Assembly (NCBI GenBank): GCA_043826085.1
Contig: JBDRQW010000058.1
Coordinates: 1 to 5,608 of the forward strand
Source of the DNA: CAXBYZ01 sp043826085
GTDB lineage: Bacteria; Patescibacteriota; Microgenomatia; UBA1400; CG1-02-47-37
Reading direction: 5' to 3'
Length of the DNA: 5,608 nucleotides
Shown: positions 4,554 to 5,608 of the stretch, one piece after another
How the letters are laid out: every line of letters begins with the position of its first letter
Numbering within the stretch: the first letter of the stretch is position 1
Made by a program: the position numbers and the translations under genes
Notes under the pieces: model-generated
Database searches by the model: none
Told to the model about the DNA's origin: nothing
Seen by the model: only the letters and a program-made list of their open reading frames with translations

Positions 4554-5510
4554 ATGGCAAACATTTGGCAAGAATTAAAAAAACCTATACTTTGTTTAGC
4601 TCCCATGGAGGGAGTCACTGACATGGCTTTTCGACAACTTTTAGTCGATATCGGCAAGCCCGACTTAATGTTTACTGAGTTTGTCAATGTTCATTCTATT
4701 TTTTCTCACGATCAAATCAGTTACCGGCAATACCTAGACTATCAACCTAAAGAAAAACCTTTAATTGCTCAACTTTGGGGTTTAATTCCGGAACTTTTCG
4801 AATCATCCGCCACTTTAATAGCTAACTTAGGTTTTAATGGTGTTGATCTTAACTTTGGTTGTCCCGAAAAAAATGTCATTAAAAAAGGCGCCGGCTCAGC
4901 TTTAATCAATAATCAAGAATTAGCCGGCAAAATAATCAAAGCCACTCAAAAAGGCGCCGCCAATAAAATTCCCGTCTCCGTTAAAACCAGAATTGGTTTT
5001 AAAGATATTCAAACTAAAGACTGGATTAGTTTCTTGCTAAATTTTAAACCCGATGCCCTCACTATTCATGGTCGAACTACTAAAGAACTCTCAGATGTTC
5101 CCACTCACTGGGACGAAATTGGCAAGGTTGTTAAACTTCGAGACCTTATTAGTCCCGCTACTTTAATTATCGGCAATGGCGACGTTACTTCAATAAAAGA
5201 CGCTCTCGATAAAGTTAAAAAATACAAAGTCGATGGCGTCATGATCGGTCGGGGAGTTTTTGCCGATCCATTTATCTTTAAACCAAACAAATCAATCAAA
5301 GATCTAAGCCCCAAAGAAAAACTTAATTTATTAGCTCATCACCTTGAAATATTTAATAAAGTTTGGGGAGAAACCAAACCAATTCATGTTATAAAAAGAT
5401 TTATTAAAATTTATATCAATGGTTTTAATCATGCTGTAAATTTAAGAATCAAAATGATGGCAGCTAGCACTTACCAAGAATTACTAGAAATAATCAAAGC
5501 CAATCAATGA
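4554..5510 (+). CDS. dus: tRNA-dihydrouridine synthase
   Basis: A 318-aa FMN-dependent enzyme that uses NADPH to reduce specific uridines in tRNA to dihydrouridine. The TIM-barrel motifs appear in order: APMEGVTD (16-23) for FMN binding; TEFVN (41-45); DLNFGCPEKNVIKKGAGSAL (98-117) with catalytic Cys103; VKTRIG (143-148) with FMN-contacting Lys144; TIHGRT (170-175); GNGDV (207-211); and IGRG (231-234). A helical domain (about 250-318) for tRNA binding follows. Length is normal. Which uridine position it modifies, and hence DusA, B or C, is not clear; the DusB-like bacterial type is the default. No Shine-Dalgarno is seen; a TATAAT box lies 9 bases before the ATG. The next gene overlaps its TGA stop (ATGA), so they are translationally coupled. 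Confidence 0.93.
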   Translation: MANIWQELKKPILCLAPMEGVTDMAFRQLLVDIGKPDLMFTEFVNVHSIFSHDQISYRQYLDYQPKEKPLIAQLWGLIPELFESSATLIANLGFNGVDLNFGCPEKNVIKKGAGSALINNQELAGKIIKATQKGAANKIPVSVKTRIGFKDIQTKDWISFLLNFKPDALTIHGRTTKELSDVPTHWDEIGKVVKLRDLISPATLIIGNGDVTSIKDALDKVKKYKVDGVMIGRGVFADPFIFKPNKSIKDLSPKEKLNLLAHHLEIFNKVWGETKPIHVIKRFIKIYINGFNHAVNLRIKMMAASTYQELLEIIKANQ

Positions 5511-5608
5511 AAAAAATCTTACTTCTTTTCTTAACTATTTTTCTTCTCTTCTTCTTTTTCAACCAAAAGGGTCCGTCCTTTAAGGACGGACCCTTACCTC
5601 AAGAAGAC
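5507..5608 (+). CDS. N-terminus of a secreted or membrane-anchored protein (partial)
   Basis: An open frame of 34 codons starts at ATG 5507, overlapping the dus stop as ATGA, and runs off the right edge. It begins MKKILLLFLTIFLLFFFF: two lysines and then an unbroken hydrophobic stretch (residues 4-18), which fits a signal peptide or single N-terminal membrane anchor. It continues NQKGPSFKDGPLPQED, where KGPSFKDGPL is encoded by a 29-nt perfect palindrome. No lipobox cysteine is seen. The family cannot be told from this fragment. The overlap with dus supports a real gene; a palindrome inside the coding sequence leaves some doubt about its integrity. Confidence 0.65.
   Translation, partial: MKKILLLFLTIFLLFFFFNQKGPSFKDGPLPQED
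5567..5595. repeat. 29-nt perfect palindrome inside a coding region
   Basis: AAGGGTCCGTCCTT (5567-5580) and AAGGACGGACCCTT (5582-5595) are perfect 14-bp inverted arms around a single T. It is more GC-rich than its surroundings and unlike the 25-nt ACCT...AGGT family. It is read in frame in the partial gene at 5507 without introducing a stop. No T-run follows on the plus strand, so a terminator role for dus is not supported. Confidence 0.9.

Noticed and set aside
4533..4571. Upstream extension of the nuclease to an ATG at 4571
   Set aside because: It would overlap the divergent dus start and both promoters, and the added residues carry no domain similarity.
5105..5314. 69-codon minus-strand open frame
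   Set aside because: It is a shadow of dus, covering its conserved barrel motifs on the other strand.

Overview
The window is a gene-dense, AT-rich bacterial segment. Very short intergenic gaps, promoters lying almost on the start codons, no clear Shine-Dalgarno sequences and small palindromic repeats between genes all fit a Candidate Phyla Radiation (Patescibacteria) genome, possibly Microgenomates-like. That assignment is inference from style; no rRNA or phylogenetic marker is present. TGA is used as a normal stop by three genes here, which argues against a recoded UGA.

Layout: (1) 1-128 is an intergenic stretch with two hairpin repeats and an extended -10 promoter. (2) 129-1280 (+) encodes a major facilitator superfamily permease. 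(3) 1280-1371 holds two tandem 25-nt hairpin repeats, the second ending in a T-run like an intrinsic terminator, followed at once by the next promoter. (4) 1378-2226 (+) encodes an SPL-type radical SAM protein. (5) 2227-2299 holds another repeat and a weak promoter. (6) 2300-3335 (+) is a two-gene operon: a short-chain dehydrogenase/reductase and a small cupin without the usual metal ligands. (7) 3343-3367 is a repeat between converging genes. (8) 3367-4532 (-) is a two-gene operon: a RecB/Cas4-like nuclease with four iron-sulfur-type cysteines, then an O6-alkylguanine-DNA alkyltransferase domain broken by one in-frame TGA. (9) 4533-4553 is a 21-bp divergent promoter. (10) 4554-5510 (+) encodes a tRNA-dihydrouridine synthase, overlapping by ATGA with (11) a membrane-anchored or secreted protein that runs off the right edge and has a 29-nt palindrome inside its coding sequence.

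The genes do not form one pathway. Two or three concern nucleic acid repair or processing (nuclease, alkyltransferase, possibly the radical SAM protein), one tRNA modification, one transport, and the SDR-cupin pair an unknown small-molecule reaction. No CRISPR array, transposase, phage module or toxin-antitoxin pair is visible, and I find no convincing new multi-gene system. The most notable non-gene signal is a family of about 25-nt hairpins found after transcription units and absent inside operons and from the divergent promoter. The alkyltransferase with an internal TGA is the most notable genic oddity.
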